Positions 28,279-36,981 of a stretch of 64,000 bases of DNA are shown in pieces. The notes under the pieces were generated by a model. It did not search any database, was not told the origin of the DNA, and saw only the letters and a list, made by a program, of their open reading frames with translations. Both the position numbers and the translations under genes were made by a program. Origin of the DNA: W0P28-013 sp051870755 (lineage in GTDB: Bacteria; Bacteroidota; Bacteroidia; Bacteroidales; Paludibacteraceae); assembly GCA_051870755.1 (NCBI GenBank), contig JBJECE010000008.1, forward strand, positions 7,497-71,496. Direction: 5' to 3'. The first letter of the stretch is position 1. Every line of letters starts with the position of its first letter.

Positions 28279-28953
28279 CTATTTTTTGAGCAAGGCGCAC
28301 AGCGATAACAGGGTGTACCATACGATGATAATCGGCAATGCCCGCAGCCTGAAAATGCCTGCCAAAATAATGACACCGCCGATGAAAATCCAGCGGATTT
28401 CGTTACCTTTCCAACCGAACGATTTGAATTTGAGCGAGAACATCGGCAGCTCGCACACCAACAGAAAACACGACACGGCAATCAGCAGCAAAATAGCCCA
28501 AGGATAAGTTGGCAGTTGCAGTGCGCCGCCATACGAGTAGGCCAATCCGACCCAAAAAATGGCGTTGGCCGGCGTTGCCAAACCGATAAATGACGTAGTT
28601 TGGCGCGTGTCGAGGTTGAATTTGGCCAACCGCAATGCCGAAAATGCCACGATGATCAACGCCAGATAGCGCGTGTAATCCCAACTGCTGCTGTTTAGCA
28701 ACGAGTAGGCTGTCATGCCTGGTGCAAAACCAAAACTGATGAGGTCGGCCAGCGAGTCCAACTCTTTGCCGATGGCCGACGACACGCCCAACAGACGCGC
28801 CGAAAAACCATCAAAAAAGTCGAATACGGCCGACAACAGAACAAAAAATACCACCCATTTGTAGTTGGCTTCGTACGCCATCATCACAGCCATTGTACCT
28901 GATAATAGATTCAAACAGGTGATTCCGTTTGGAATGTGTTGCTTTATCTTCAT
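28279..28953 (-). CDS. pssA: CDP-diacylglycerol-serine O-phosphatidyltransferase
   Basis: Integral inner-membrane enzyme that joins CDP-diacylglycerol and serine to make phosphatidylserine, the precursor of phosphatidylethanolamine. In 224 aa the complete CDP-alcohol phosphotransferase signature is seen: D45, D48-G49, A52-R53, eight residues, G62, D66, D70. About seven hydrophobic helices follow the family plan. The start at 28953 gives MKIKQHIPNGITCLNL, the normal beginning. A -7 element is 27 bases upstream and the gene is divergent from the tRNA-fMet gene. Confidence 0.94.
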   Translation of the reverse strand: MKIKQHIPNGITCLNLLSGTMAVMMAYEANYKWVVFFVLLSAVFDFFDGFSARLLGVSSAIGKELDSLADLISFGFAPGMTAYSLLNSSSWDYTRYLALIIVAFSALRLAKFNLDTRQTTSFIGLATPANAIFWVGLAYSYGGALQLPTYPWAILLLIAVSCFLLVCELPMFSLKFKSFGWKGNEIRWIFIGGVIILAGIFRLRALPIIIVWYTLLSLCALLKK

Positions 28954-28979
28954 GTCGAATTAAGGTATTTTTCAACCCA

Positions 28980-28987
28980 CAAAGTTA
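28980..28987 (-). promoter_or_regulatory. -7 promoter element for pssA
   Basis: Minus-strand TAACTTTG, a full TAnnTTTG match, 27 bases before the pssA start codon. No clear -33 element is seen. Confidence 0.55.
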
Positions 28988-29047
28988 GCGAAAAATATAT
29001 TAAGTTGGTGCAATAAATGATTTTTTTTGATTTTTTATGCAAAAAGT

Positions 29048-29078
29048 TTTGGTATGTCAGAAAAATGTTGTACCTTTG
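29048..29078 (+). promoter_or_regulatory. Promoter of the initiator tRNA gene
   Basis: TTTG (29048-29051) and TACCTTTG (29071-29078) are 19 bases apart, an ideal Bacteroidota promoter 12 bases before the mature tRNA 5' end. Confidence 0.8.
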
Positions 29079-29090
29079 CACTCGAAATAG

Positions 29091-29162
<72 letters not shown>

Positions 29163-29174
29163 CAAAATGATAGT

Positions 29175-29210
29175 CAGCCGTTTAACGTGTGTTAAGTGGC
29201 TGCTTTTTTT
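29175..29210 (+). terminator. Terminator after tRNA-fMet
   Basis: A 12-bp stem (29175-29186 with 29191-29202, two G-T wobbles, GTGT loop) is followed by C and seven T. Confidence 0.85.
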
Positions 29211-29219
29211 AGATAGACT

Positions 29220-29618
29220 ATGAAACGGCAACTCGTTATCGGATTACTCTGTTGCGCCTTGTTGGCGGCGTGCGAACGCAAACCTGAACAACAATACAAC
29301 GCTCTGCTGGGCGATTGGTTTGTCTATGCGGCCTATCGCGAAGGCGGAAATACGGACTTGCTGCCGCTGGCCGACTTGTTGGGCTATGCGTGTCTCAAAA
29401 CGTCGGTGCTGCATGTGCCCGACGACACCACGTTCGAACTCGAAAGCGACTGCGACATATTGGCTTGTAACGGCACCTATACGCAAAATGGTGCGGTTAT
29501 ACAGGGTGTTACATCGGATGGCGATACGCTGATTTTTAATTTCTTCGACGGCGTTTTGTCCACCATTCAGGATATTGACATCATCGGGCGCGTGGATTTG
29601 CGGTTTCAAAAAAAGTGA
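29220..29618 (+). CDS. Putative lipoprotein, unknown function
   Basis: A 132-aa protein with a lipoprotein signal: the hydrophobic stretch LVIGLLCCALLAAC ends in the lipobox Cys at residue 18. The mature part starts with Asn-, Glu- and Gln-rich residues and then a LLGDWFVYAAY strand. The pattern of short beta strands (LIFNFFDG, GRVDLRF) suggests a small lipocalin-like barrel, but I cannot name the family. It begins 10 bases after the tRNA terminator with no promoter of its own in between, and it is followed 9 bases later by pdxB. Expression by read-through from the tRNA promoter is therefore likely. Confidence 0.75.
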   Translation: MKRQLVIGLLCCALLAACERKPEQQYNALLGDWFVYAAYREGGNTDLLPLADLLGYACLKTSVLHVPDDTTFELESDCDILACNGTYTQNGAVIQGVTSDGDTLIFNFFDGVLSTIQDIDIIGRVDLRFQKK

Positions 29619-29627
29619 ATCAGAACT

Positions 29628-30662
29628 ATGACTAAACCGCGCATACTCATCGACGATTGCATTCCGTTCATTCGGGGCGTGCTCGACCGCGTGGCCGACG
29701 TGCGCTATGTGCCGGCTGCCGGTTTCACACCCGAGTCTGTCGCTGCGGCCGATGCCTTGATAGTACGCACGCGCACGCGTTGCGATGCGGCTTTGTTGGC
29801 CGATTCGTCGGTGAAATTTGTGGCTACGGCGACTATCGGGTTCGACCATATCGATGCTGATTTCTGCCGACAACGTGGCATCGCATGGACGAATGCCGCC
29901 GGTTGCAATGCCGAGTCGGTGGCGCAATATGTGGCGTCGGCGTTGAGCGCATGGGCGCAACGATCGCAGTGCGATTTGCGCACGCAGACGCTTGGCGTTG
30001 TCGGGGTCGGTCATGTGGGTACGGCAGTGGTTCGCGTTGCTAAACTTTTGGGAATGAATGTTTTGTGCAACGATCCTTTGCGCAACGAGCCCGATTTCGT
30101 GTCGATTGACGAAGTGGCTGCTCGTGCCGATGTTGTTACGTTTCACACACCACTGACGCGGTCGGGGGCGTTTGCAACATATCATTTGGCGCATGCCGAT
30201 TTTTTTGAACGCTGCTTGCGCAAGCCGCTGATTATCAATGCGGCGCGTGGCGGCGTCGTTGACGAACGGGCGCTATTGGCGGCCAAACAGTCGGGGCGTA
30301 TTGCTGCTTATGTGTTGGATTGTTGGGAGGGCGAGCCGCAGATTGCAGCCGATGTGTTGCAGTCGGCATTTATTGCCACGCCGCATATTGCCGGCTATTC
30401 GGCCGATGGCAAAGCCAATGCTACCACGATGGCGGTGCAGGCGGTCAGTCGCTTTTTCGGTTTGGGGCTCGACGATTTTGTGGTTGCCACGTTGCCGCCG
30501 AAGTCGGTGTGTCGTTGTGCGCGTGCAGAATTACCGTCGCGTATGCTTGCAACCTACGACATCATGGCCGACGATGCTCGTTTGCGTTGCGCACCAGCCT
30601 CGTTCGAACAGCAGCGCAGCCACTATCCTATGCGCCGTGAAGTGGTGTGGCACGTCGATTGA
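29628..30662 (+). CDS. pdxB: 4-phosphoerythronate dehydrogenase
   Basis: NAD-dependent D-2-hydroxyacid dehydrogenase that oxidises 4-phosphoerythronate in the DXP-dependent route to pyridoxal 5'-phosphate. The 344-aa product has the ATIGFDHID motif, the Rossmann motif GVVGVGHVG (about 122-130), NAARGGVVDE with the substrate-binding Arg, WEGEP with the catalytic Glu and TPHIAGYS with the catalytic His. A short C-terminal extension after the catalytic domain is characteristic of PdxB rather than SerA. The PLP-dependent SerC, which also works in this pathway in some bacteria, is encoded 5 kb away. Confidence 0.92.
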   Translation: MTKPRILIDDCIPFIRGVLDRVADVRYVPAAGFTPESVAAADALIVRTRTRCDAALLADSSVKFVATATIGFDHIDADFCRQRGIAWTNAAGCNAESVAQYVASALSAWAQRSQCDLRTQTLGVVGVGHVGTAVVRVAKLLGMNVLCNDPLRNEPDFVSIDEVAARADVVTFHTPLTRSGAFATYHLAHADFFERCLRKPLIINAARGGVVDERALLAAKQSGRIAAYVLDCWEGEPQIAADVLQSAFIATPHIAGYSADGKANATTMAVQAVSRFFGLGLDDFVVATLPPKSVCRCARAELPSRMLATYDIMADDARLRCAPASFEQQRSHYPMRREVVWHVD

Positions 30663-30707
30663 CTGATCCGGAAAATTTGACGAACCGGAAATTACGTACA
30701 ACTAAAC

Positions 30708-30803
30708 TCAGTTTAATTGATTTGATACACTTCTCTCTGTGTGAATCTTATAAATTTCTTTTATCTGTTGTTCTGCATAATCTATTAATTCTAACGATAT
30801 CAT
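30708..30803 (-). CDS. Tiny ORF overlapping the preceding gene by ATGA
   Basis: A 31-codon frame (MISLELIDYAEQQIKEIYKI...) whose ATG overlaps the TGA stop of the 77-aa gene by four bases, the classic coupled-translation layout. It is strongly amphipathic and helical. It could be a genuine small partner protein or the leftover start of a longer gene truncated by a stop at 30708. I recognise no family. Confidence 0.4.
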   Translation of the reverse strand: MISLELIDYAEQQIKEIYKIHTERSVSNQLN

Positions 30804-31033
30804 AAACCATATTTTTTAAAGCCTTCACTCAATGGTTTGGTATGATATTTTTTTCTAAATTCTTCCAATGTCATATCAAGATGAGGAATGTCATTATTTT
30901 TACGAGACTCATTTAATTTTTGCTCACGTTCCATGAGTGCTTCCACTTCTTCGTAAGTCTTGCAATTGTGAAATTCTTCATGGAATTTACGCTGCTCTTC
31001 TGTCATTAATTCAAAACTTTTATCTCTTACCAT
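30800..31033 (-). CDS. Small charged helical protein, unknown function
   Basis: A 77-aa, highly charged, mostly helical protein (MTEEQRKFHEEFHNCKTYEEVEALMEREQ is typical of its composition, given here in part) ending in PLSEGFKKYGL. Base composition is clearly richer in A+T than the flanking genes, which suggests recent acquisition. A consensus promoter stands about 45 bases upstream, so expression is plausible. The small size and the tiny overlapping downstream ORF recall toxin-antitoxin or phage-defence accessory pairs, but no family motif supports that. Confidence 0.65.
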   Translation of the reverse strand: MVRDKSFELMTEEQRKFHEEFHNCKTYEEVEALMEREQKLNESRKNNDIPHLDMTLEEFRKKYHTKPLSEGFKKYGL

Positions 31034-31076
31034 ACTAAAAATTTATTTAATTTGTGATAAATATATTTCCATTATG

Positions 31077-31108
31077 CAAATATACAACAATTTTTTGATA
31101 TAAGCAAA
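31077..31108 (-). promoter_or_regulatory. Promoter of the small-ORF island
   Basis: Minus-strand TATATTTG (31077-31084) lies 20 bases downstream of TTTG (31105-31108). Both elements match consensus exactly. Confidence 0.75.
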
Positions 31109-31166
31109 TCGAATGTTAATGATTTTTGTTGAGAAAATACTTGCAAGCCTTTCGCCCTCGCGCATC

Positions 31167-34121
31167 TCAAACGACTACGCCAAGGCTCTTTTTGCCATCT
31201 ATCTTGATGGTAACCGGCTGTGGTAGGCGTACATGGCGCACATATTCGGTTTCGGTAATGGCGGGCAGCGCATCGAGGGTGGCGTAGTCGATGTGGCCGT
31301 CGCCAAGGTAGGGATTGATGGTAAAATATCCTACACCGAACGAGGTGAGGTTCTGGAAAAAGTGTGTGCCCTGACTCGGATCGATGCGGTAGTTTTGCAG
31401 ACCGCATTCCACAATGAGTTTGGCCATGGCAATGTGTGGCCATTTGACGGGAATGCCGAGCCATGGGTCGCTCGATCCCCACCGGCCGGGCCCGACGAGA
31501 ATGTAGTGACGCCCGTCGCGCTGCATCTGCTCGTTGATTTTGGCGATGTCGTAGGCAGTTTGTTGGTTGTTGGCCGGCGCGAAGTTGTCGGTTTTGACGT
31601 ACACAATGTCGCACAAACCGTTGGTGATGCCGTGCCCAAGGGCTTGTTTGGCAATAATCAACGCATCGTGTTCCGTTACGGCCGACAGGTCTTCGTCTAT
31701 CATCTCTTTGTTATCGACGATGGGGCGAATTTGCAGCAGATAGAGTTGGCAATGGCGTGTTGTTGCGTTGATGTTGGCGGCAAATTCTATTTCGACGGGG
31801 CGCCCCATTTCGCGTTCGCCCATGACCAAAATGCGGTCGATGGCTTCGGCCAACGGCACGGCATCGTGTTGCAGAATGTTGGCAAAGGTGATGAGTTTTC
31901 GCCCGCCGTCGTACAGCCCGTCGTAGATGGCTTGGTCGTAAGGGTCGAAGGTGGAAGCAATGTAGGCCAACGAACCATCTTGCTCGGCCTCTTTGACGGT
32001 GAGTTTCAGCAGATTGAATCCATCGTTCACCTTGGGCGTGAATGCTGTCTCGTTTGTGTCGATGGCGTAGAAACGGGTTTGTGTTTCGCGCAACGCTAAA
32101 TCGAGGGTGCTGGTTTGCAGTATGTTATGCGGATGTCGTGGCGAAAAACGCAATGTCATGCCGCCATCGACGATGTATTTGCCCAACCCGAGTGCTATGT
32201 TGGCAACGCCGTCTTCGGCGCGTTCGTTGCCGATGGGGTAGAAGTTGAGCGAACGCGCTACGCCCGAAAGCGATGGATAATAGTGCGTGCCGTAGGTCTG
32301 CCCGACGACTTCTTGCAGCACGATGGCCATTTTCTCTTGGTCGATGACGTTGCTGGTGGCGGTCATGTAGGCTTTGCTGTCCTTGTAGTACACCGAGGCG
32401 TACACGGCTTTGATGGCTTCGCACACGGTCATCAGTGTGTGGGTCTTGTTCTTCTCGCTGAATGGCACCATATAGGTGGCGTATATTCCTGCAAATGGCT
32501 GATAATGAGAATCTTCGAGCAGACTTGACGACCGAATGGCAATGGGACCTTTGATGGTGGTGAGCATGGCGTAGAGGTCGCCCAACAGGTGTTTCGATAG
32601 TTTTGCTTCGAGAAAAGCGCTGAGAATCTCTTCGTCGGGCGCGTCGCTCAAGGCGATGGGGTAGAGGTTGTTCGAGGTCATAAACTCGTCGAACACGTCG
32701 GTGCACAGCACCACAGTGCGCGGAATGTTGATGGTGGTGTTGGCAAATTCCATGTCGTTTTCGTTGCGTTTCAACATGGCGTCGATGAACGCCAAACCGC
32801 GCGCCTTGCCGCCAAGCGAACCGTCGCCGATGCGGGCAAAGTTGGAGTACGAGTCGAACCTATCGCGCAGAAATACGGCTATGACGCCCCGGTTTTTGAT
32901 GCGCCGATAATCGACAATGGCGTCGAAAATGATTTGGCGCGCAGCGTCGATGTCGCGCACATGTTCGATGGAGAGTTGTCGCAAAAATTCGGCCAACGGA
33001 AACATGGCACGCGAGTAGAGCCAGCGCGATACATCGTTGTGTGCCAGATGGTTGTAGAGCGAGTCGCCTGGAATCTGGAAAATCTGGTTTTGTAGGTCTT
33101 TCAGGTTGCGACATACGGCCACTTGTGCGCCGGTGGCAGGGTCGCGGAACACAAAATCGCCAAAACCGAATTTGGTGATGATGGCATCGCGCAGTTCGAG
33201 GTCGAGGGTTTTGCTGCTTTTGTTGATGAACGACCCGCGCAGCAGTTCGGCGTGTTGGTAGTTGCTCGTGTCCGACGATTGCAGTATCAGTGGCAGAAAT
33301 GGGTCGCTCATGCGTATGTGTCGGCAGAGTTCGACGCCGGCATTCTTTTGCACCGCGCCGCCGCGTGGAAAATCGATGTCGGAAATGACACCGAGAATGT
33401 TGGTGCGGTATTTTTCGTAAATAGTGAGAGCCTCTTCGTACGACCGCGCCAGCATCACTTTCGGGCGACCGCGCATGCGCAACATCTGCTCGTGTTCGTT
33501 GAGCGCCTCGGTCATGAACGACCGCGACTGCGTGAACACCACTTTATATACATGCGGCAGAAACGACGAATAGAATCTGACCGAATCTTCGACCAACAAG
33601 ATGATTTGCACGCCTACCGATGCCACGTCGGCCTCGACGTTCATCAGGTCTTCGAGCAGTTTGATGATGGCGAGCAGCAAATCGCTGTTGCCCAGCCAAC
33701 TGAACACATAGTCGATGGCGCTTAGGTCTTTGTTGCGCAGCAATTCGGTCATCTGGCGCGAAAACGGCGTCAGCAGCACGATGGGCAGTTCGGGGAAATT
33801 TTGTTTGACGTTTTTGGCATATTCAAACGTGTCGATACTCTCGTTGTTGGGCATCAGAATGACAAGGTCGAACGGGCGTTGGTGCAGCAGTCGGGTGGCG
33901 GCCTGCTCGTCGTTGGCCAACGTGAAACGCGGCGGATAACGCAGATTGAGCGAATGGTACTCGTTGAAAATTTGCTCGTCGATGCGCCCATCCTCCTCCA
34001 ACGTGAACGCGTCGTAGTTGCTGGCTATGAGCAACACGTTGTAGATGCGTTTGTTCATCAAATGGGCAAACGAGGTGTCCTTGAAATAGAGTTTACCGAT
34101 GTTGAGTGCATTGGTGGACAT
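31167..34121 (-). CDS. Receiver-like / PPDK N-terminal (ATP-binding) fusion protein
   Basis: A 984-aa protein; the start at 34121 (MSTNALNIGKLYF) is chosen because a TATTTTTG promoter lies inside the longer open frame. Residues about 20-330 hold two receiver-like alpha/beta domains. The second shows LVEDS (about 177) and SDIDF (about 246). From about 430 to 810 it resembles the ATP-grasp domain of PEP synthase/pyruvate phosphate dikinase: LGGKARGLAF, IRSSSLLEDS and the terminal QIRPI. The swivelling phospho-histidine domain and the PEP/pyruvate barrel are absent. The last 170 residues contain VGPGRWGSSDPWLGIPV. Relatives are often annotated as PEP synthase in Bacteroidota, but that activity is unlikely. 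It diverges from gdhA. Confidence 0.8.
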   Translation of the reverse strand: MSTNALNIGKLYFKDTSFAHLMNKRIYNVLLIASNYDAFTLEEDGRIDEQIFNEYHSLNLRYPPRFTLANDEQAATRLLHQRPFDLVILMPNNESIDTFEYAKNVKQNFPELPIVLLTPFSRQMTELLRNKDLSAIDYVFSWLGNSDLLLAIIKLLEDLMNVEADVASVGVQIILLVEDSVRFYSSFLPHVYKVVFTQSRSFMTEALNEHEQMLRMRGRPKVMLARSYEEALTIYEKYRTNILGVISDIDFPRGGAVQKNAGVELCRHIRMSDPFLPLILQSSDTSNYQHAELLRGSFINKSSKTLDLELRDAIITKFGFGDFVFRDPATGAQVAVCRNLKDLQNQIFQIPGDSLYNHLAHNDVSRWLYSRAMFPLAEFLRQLSIEHVRDIDAARQIIFDAIVDYRRIKNRGVIAVFLRDRFDSYSNFARIGDGSLGGKARGLAFIDAMLKRNENDMEFANTTINIPRTVVLCTDVFDEFMTSNNLYPIALSDAPDEEILSAFLEAKLSKHLLGDLYAMLTTIKGPIAIRSSSLLEDSHYQPFAGIYATYMVPFSEKNKTHTLMTVCEAIKAVYASVYYKDSKAYMTATSNVIDQEKMAIVLQEVVGQTYGTHYYPSLSGVARSLNFYPIGNERAEDGVANIALGLGKYIVDGGMTLRFSPRHPHNILQTSTLDLALRETQTRFYAIDTNETAFTPKVNDGFNLLKLTVKEAEQDGSLAYIASTFDPYDQAIYDGLYDGGRKLITFANILQHDAVPLAEAIDRILVMGEREMGRPVEIEFAANINATTRHCQLYLLQIRPIVDNKEMIDEDLSAVTEHDALIIAKQALGHGITNGLCDIVYVKTDNFAPANNQQTAYDIAKINEQMQRDGRHYILVGPGRWGSSDPWLGIPVKWPHIAMAKLIVECGLQNYRIDPSQGTHFFQNLTSFGVGYFTINPYLGDGHIDYATLDALPAITETEYVRHVRLPQPVTIKIDGKKSLGVVV

Positions 34122-34143
34122 GACTGCTGAAGTTTTTATTTTG

Positions 34144-34151
34144 CAAAAATA
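34144..34151 (-). promoter_or_regulatory. -7 element of the receiver/PPDK-N gene
   Basis: Minus-strand TATTTTTG, a full TAnnTTTG match, 23 bases before the chosen start codon. It argues against the longer frame opening at 34223. Confidence 0.55.
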
Positions 34152-34172
34152 CGGAAAATTTTTCGCAAAAAG

Positions 34173-34204
34173 TTTGCTTGGATTAAAAATTATTGCTAAA
34201 CTTG
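34173..34204 (+). promoter_or_regulatory. Probable gdhA promoter
   Basis: TTTG (34173-34176) lies 20 bases upstream of TAAACTTG (34197-34204), which deviates from TAnnTTTG at one position. The leader to gdhA would be about 70 bases. Confidence 0.5.
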
Positions 34205-34279
34205 CCATTGAATTGCGAGCCACTATGGCGGCATGCGCATAACGATTCGTATAACCTTAATTTTCAAAACAATACCATC

Positions 34280-35614
34280 ATGGACGTACAAAATTTAATG
34301 AACGCGCTCGAGGCGAAACACCCCGGCGAACGCGAGTATTTGCAGGCAGTGCGCGAAGTGCTGTTGTCTATCGAGGACGTTTATGCCAAACATCCCGAGT
34401 TCGAAAAAGCGAAAATCATCGAACGCATGGTCGAACCCGACCGCATCTCGACATTTCGCGTGGCTTGGACCGACGACCGCGGCAACGTGCAAGTCAATTT
34501 GGGCTATCGCATTCAGTTCAACAATGCCATCGGCCCGTACAAAGGAGGCTTGCGCTTTCACCCGTCGGTCAATTTGTCGATACTGAAATTTCTCGGTTTC
34601 GAACAGACTTTCAAAAACGCGCTGACCACGCTGCCGATGGGCGGCGGTAAAGGCGGTTCCGACTTCAACCCGAAAGGCAAATCGGATGCCGAAGTGATGC
34701 GTTTCTGCCAAGCCTTTATGCTTGAGTTGTGGCGCCAAATTGGTCCCGACACTGATGTGCCGGCCGGCGACATCGGCGTCGGCGGACGCGAAATAGGCTA
34801 CCTCTATGGCATGTACAAAAAGTTGGCACGCGAAAATACCGGCGTGCTTACCGGCAAAGGCCTCGAATTTGGCGGATCGCTCGTGCGACCCGAAGCAACC
34901 GGTTTCGGCGCACTCTATTTCGTCAATCAGATGCTCGAAACGGCCGGACATACGCTCAAAGGCAAAACGGTGGCCGTGTCGGGATTTGGCAACGTGGCGT
35001 GGGGCGCAGTGACCAAAGCCACACAACTCGGCGCAAAAGTTGTAACCATTTCAGGACCTGATGGTTACATCTACGACGAAGACGGTATCTCCGGCGAAAA
35101 AATCGACTATATGCTCGAATTGCGCGCTACTTGCAACGATGTTGTAGCACCGTATGCCGAAAAATTCGGCGCAAAATTCGTCCCGGGACACAAACCGTGG
35201 GAAGTGAAAGTAGATGTGGCGTTGCCGTGTGCTACACAAAACGAACTGAATGGCGACGATGCACGTCAATTGATTGATAATCACGTTCTTTGTGTAGGCG
35301 AGGTGTCGAACATGGGGTGCACGCCCGAAGCCATCGACCTTTTTGTCGAACACAAAGTGCTGTTCGCTCCTGGCAAAGCGGTGAATGCCGGCGGCGTTGC
35401 CACCTCCGGACTCGAAATGACGCAAAATGCCATGCACATCAGTTGGTCGGCCGACGAAGTCGATAAACGTCTGCATCAGATTATGGCCGACATTCATGCA
35501 CAATGCGTGAAACACGGTCGCCAACCCGACGGCTATATCAACTATGTGAAAGGCGCCAATGTGGCCGGCTTCCTCAAAGTGGCCAAAGCCATGCTGGCAC
35601 AAGGCATCGTATAG
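34280..35614 (+). CDS. gdhA: Glutamate dehydrogenase, hexameric NADP-type
   Basis: Interconverts 2-oxoglutarate plus ammonia and glutamate, the main ammonia-assimilating step in many gut Bacteroidales. The start at 34280 gives a 444-aa protein, the standard length for this class. The substrate-binding segment has GPYKGGLRFHP (about 85-95) and the catalytic-lysine motif PMGGGKGGSDFNPKGK (K124). PAGDIGVGGREIGYLYG follows. The cofactor-binding Rossmann motif is VSGFGNVAWG (about 235). It is monocistronic, with its own promoter and a terminator after the stop. Confidence 0.96.
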   Translation: MDVQNLMNALEAKHPGEREYLQAVREVLLSIEDVYAKHPEFEKAKIIERMVEPDRISTFRVAWTDDRGNVQVNLGYRIQFNNAIGPYKGGLRFHPSVNLSILKFLGFEQTFKNALTTLPMGGGKGGSDFNPKGKSDAEVMRFCQAFMLELWRQIGPDTDVPAGDIGVGGREIGYLYGMYKKLARENTGVLTGKGLEFGGSLVRPEATGFGALYFVNQMLETAGHTLKGKTVAVSGFGNVAWGAVTKATQLGAKVVTISGPDGYIYDEDGISGEKIDYMLELRATCNDVVAPYAEKFGAKFVPGHKPWEVKVDVALPCATQNELNGDDARQLIDNHVLCVGEVSNMGCTPEAIDLFVEHKVLFAPGKAVNAGGVATSGLEMTQNAMHISWSADEVDKRLHQIMADIHAQCVKHGRQPDGYINYVKGANVAGFLKVAKAMLAQGIV

Positions 35615-35645
35615 CCCCCGACGACAATCATCTGTCGATAGAGAG

Positions 35646-35676
35646 GAGACGTGGCGACAAGGCTGCGTCTCTTTTT
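35646..35676 (+). terminator. gdhA terminator
   Basis: A GAGACG (35646-35651) / CGTCTC (35666-35671) stem is followed by a run of five T. Confidence 0.65.
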
Positions 35677-35686
35677 GCGCAAAAAC

Positions 35687-35717
35687 TTGGCGCTTTCAGA
35701 AAAAAAGTGTAATTTTG
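35687..35717 (+). promoter_or_regulatory. serC promoter
   Basis: TTG (35687-35689) and TAATTTTG (35710-35717) are 20 bases apart and lie 37 bases upstream of the start codon. Confidence 0.65.
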
Positions 35718-35754
35718 TACCACTGAAAACAATCGTATAAAAACAGATTTGAAT

Positions 35755-36837
35755 ATGGAAAAACACATCTTTAACGCCGGACCCTGCAAATTGCCGCAGC
35801 CGGCCATCGACGCAGCCATCGCTGCCATCCGCGATTTTGATAATACGGGCGTGAGCATCTTGTCCATTTCGCACCGCACGCCGGGCTGGGAACGCATTAT
35901 GGCCGAAACCGAACAACTCTGGCGCGAATTGCTCAATATTCCCGACGAATATGCCGTCTTGTTCTTGGGCGGTGGTGCTTCGACACAATTTTTCACCGTG
36001 CCGGCCAACTTGTTGAAAACCAAAGCCGCTTATCTGCAAACGGGCGTTTGGGCAAAAAAAGCCGCCAAAGAGGCACGTTTCTATGGCGACGTCGAAATTG
36101 TGGCTTCGTCCGAAGACAAAAACTATAGTTACATTCCGAAAAACTACGTCATTCCCGCCGATGCCGACTATTTTCACATCACGACGAACAACACCATCTA
36201 CGGCACCGAAATCAAAACCGACATCGATTGTCCCGTCAATCTCGTGGCCGATATGAGTTCCGACATCATGAGTCGTCCGGTCGATGTGTCGAAATACGCG
36301 CTCATCTACGGCGGCGCTCAAAAGAATGTGGGACCTGCCGGCGTGGCGTTTGTCATTGTGCGTAAAGACCTGCTCGGACAGAGTGGGCGCCCGTTGCAGA
36401 CGATGGTCGATTACCGCACACACATCGGCGCCGAACCCAAAAACAACTCCATGTTCAACACGCCGCCGGTGTTCTCCATCTTTGTGATGCACGAAACGCT
36501 GAAATGGATTAAGGAAATGGGTGGCGTGGAGGCTATGCAACGCCGCAACCAAGAGAAAGCCGAATTGCTCTACAACGAAATCGACCGCAACAAACTTTTT
36601 GTCGGAACGGCGGCGCGCGAAGACCGCTCGCTGATGAACGTCTGCTTTGTGATGCAGCCCGAATACAAAGAACACGAAGCCGAATTTCTCGAATTTGCCA
36701 AAGCGCGCGGCATGGTCGGCATCAAGGGACACCGCTCGGTAGGCGGATTCCGCGCCAGCCTCTACAACGCCTGCGAACTCAGCGACGTCCAAGCGCTGGT
36801 GGCCTGCATGCAGGAATTCGAACAGAAATTTGTTTAG
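35755..36837 (+). CDS. serC: Phosphoserine aminotransferase
   Basis: PLP enzyme that converts 3-phosphohydroxypyruvate to phosphoserine and can also act in pyridoxal phosphate synthesis. The 360-aa product begins MEKHIFNAGPCKLP, the hallmark of the family (an earlier in-frame TTG is not needed). The PLP-binding lysine is K190 in IYGGAQKNVGPAG. SHRTPGWERI and the C-terminal GIKGHRSVGGFRASLYNA are conserved phosphate- and PLP-binding segments. Unlike in many Bacteroidales, no serA follows; a repeat-rich spacer and a minus-strand gene lie downstream. It is monocistronic. Confidence 0.96.
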   Translation: MEKHIFNAGPCKLPQPAIDAAIAAIRDFDNTGVSILSISHRTPGWERIMAETEQLWRELLNIPDEYAVLFLGGGASTQFFTVPANLLKTKAAYLQTGVWAKKAAKEARFYGDVEIVASSEDKNYSYIPKNYVIPADADYFHITTNNTIYGTEIKTDIDCPVNLVADMSSDIMSRPVDVSKYALIYGGAQKNVGPAGVAFVIVRKDLLGQSGRPLQTMVDYRTHIGAEPKNNSMFNTPPVFSIFVMHETLKWIKEMGGVEAMQRRNQEKAELLYNEIDRNKLFVGTAAREDRSLMNVCFVMQPEYKEHEAEFLEFAKARGMVGIKGHRSVGGFRASLYNACELSDVQALVACMQEFEQKFV

Positions 36838-36854
36838 CGCCGTTGCCCGGATTT

Positions 36855-36907
36855 GAAAAGGGCAAATCTTCGCACGAGTGTTGTGCCGTGCGTGCTCTCC
36901 CCTTTTT
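36855..36907 (+). terminator. serC terminator
   Basis: An outer stem AAAAGGG (36856-36862) pairs with CCCCTTTT (36899-36906), with an inner GCACG/CGTGC stem. It ends in five T. Confidence 0.55.
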
Positions 36908-36915
36908 AAGCCTAT

Positions 36916-36967
36916 CTACCGAAGGTAGAGCTTGCCTACCGGTAGGTAGAGGGAGTGCCCGAAGGGC
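36916..36967. repeat. Cluster of short hairpins
   Basis: Three tight inverted repeats stand in a row: CTACCGAAGGTAG (36916-36928), CTACCGGTAG (36936-36945) and GCCCGAAGGGC (36957-36967). They directly precede the palindromic repeat copy at 36982-37043 and may form part of one composite intergenic element. Confidence 0.6.
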
Positions 36968-36981
36968 GTAGGGTTAAAATA

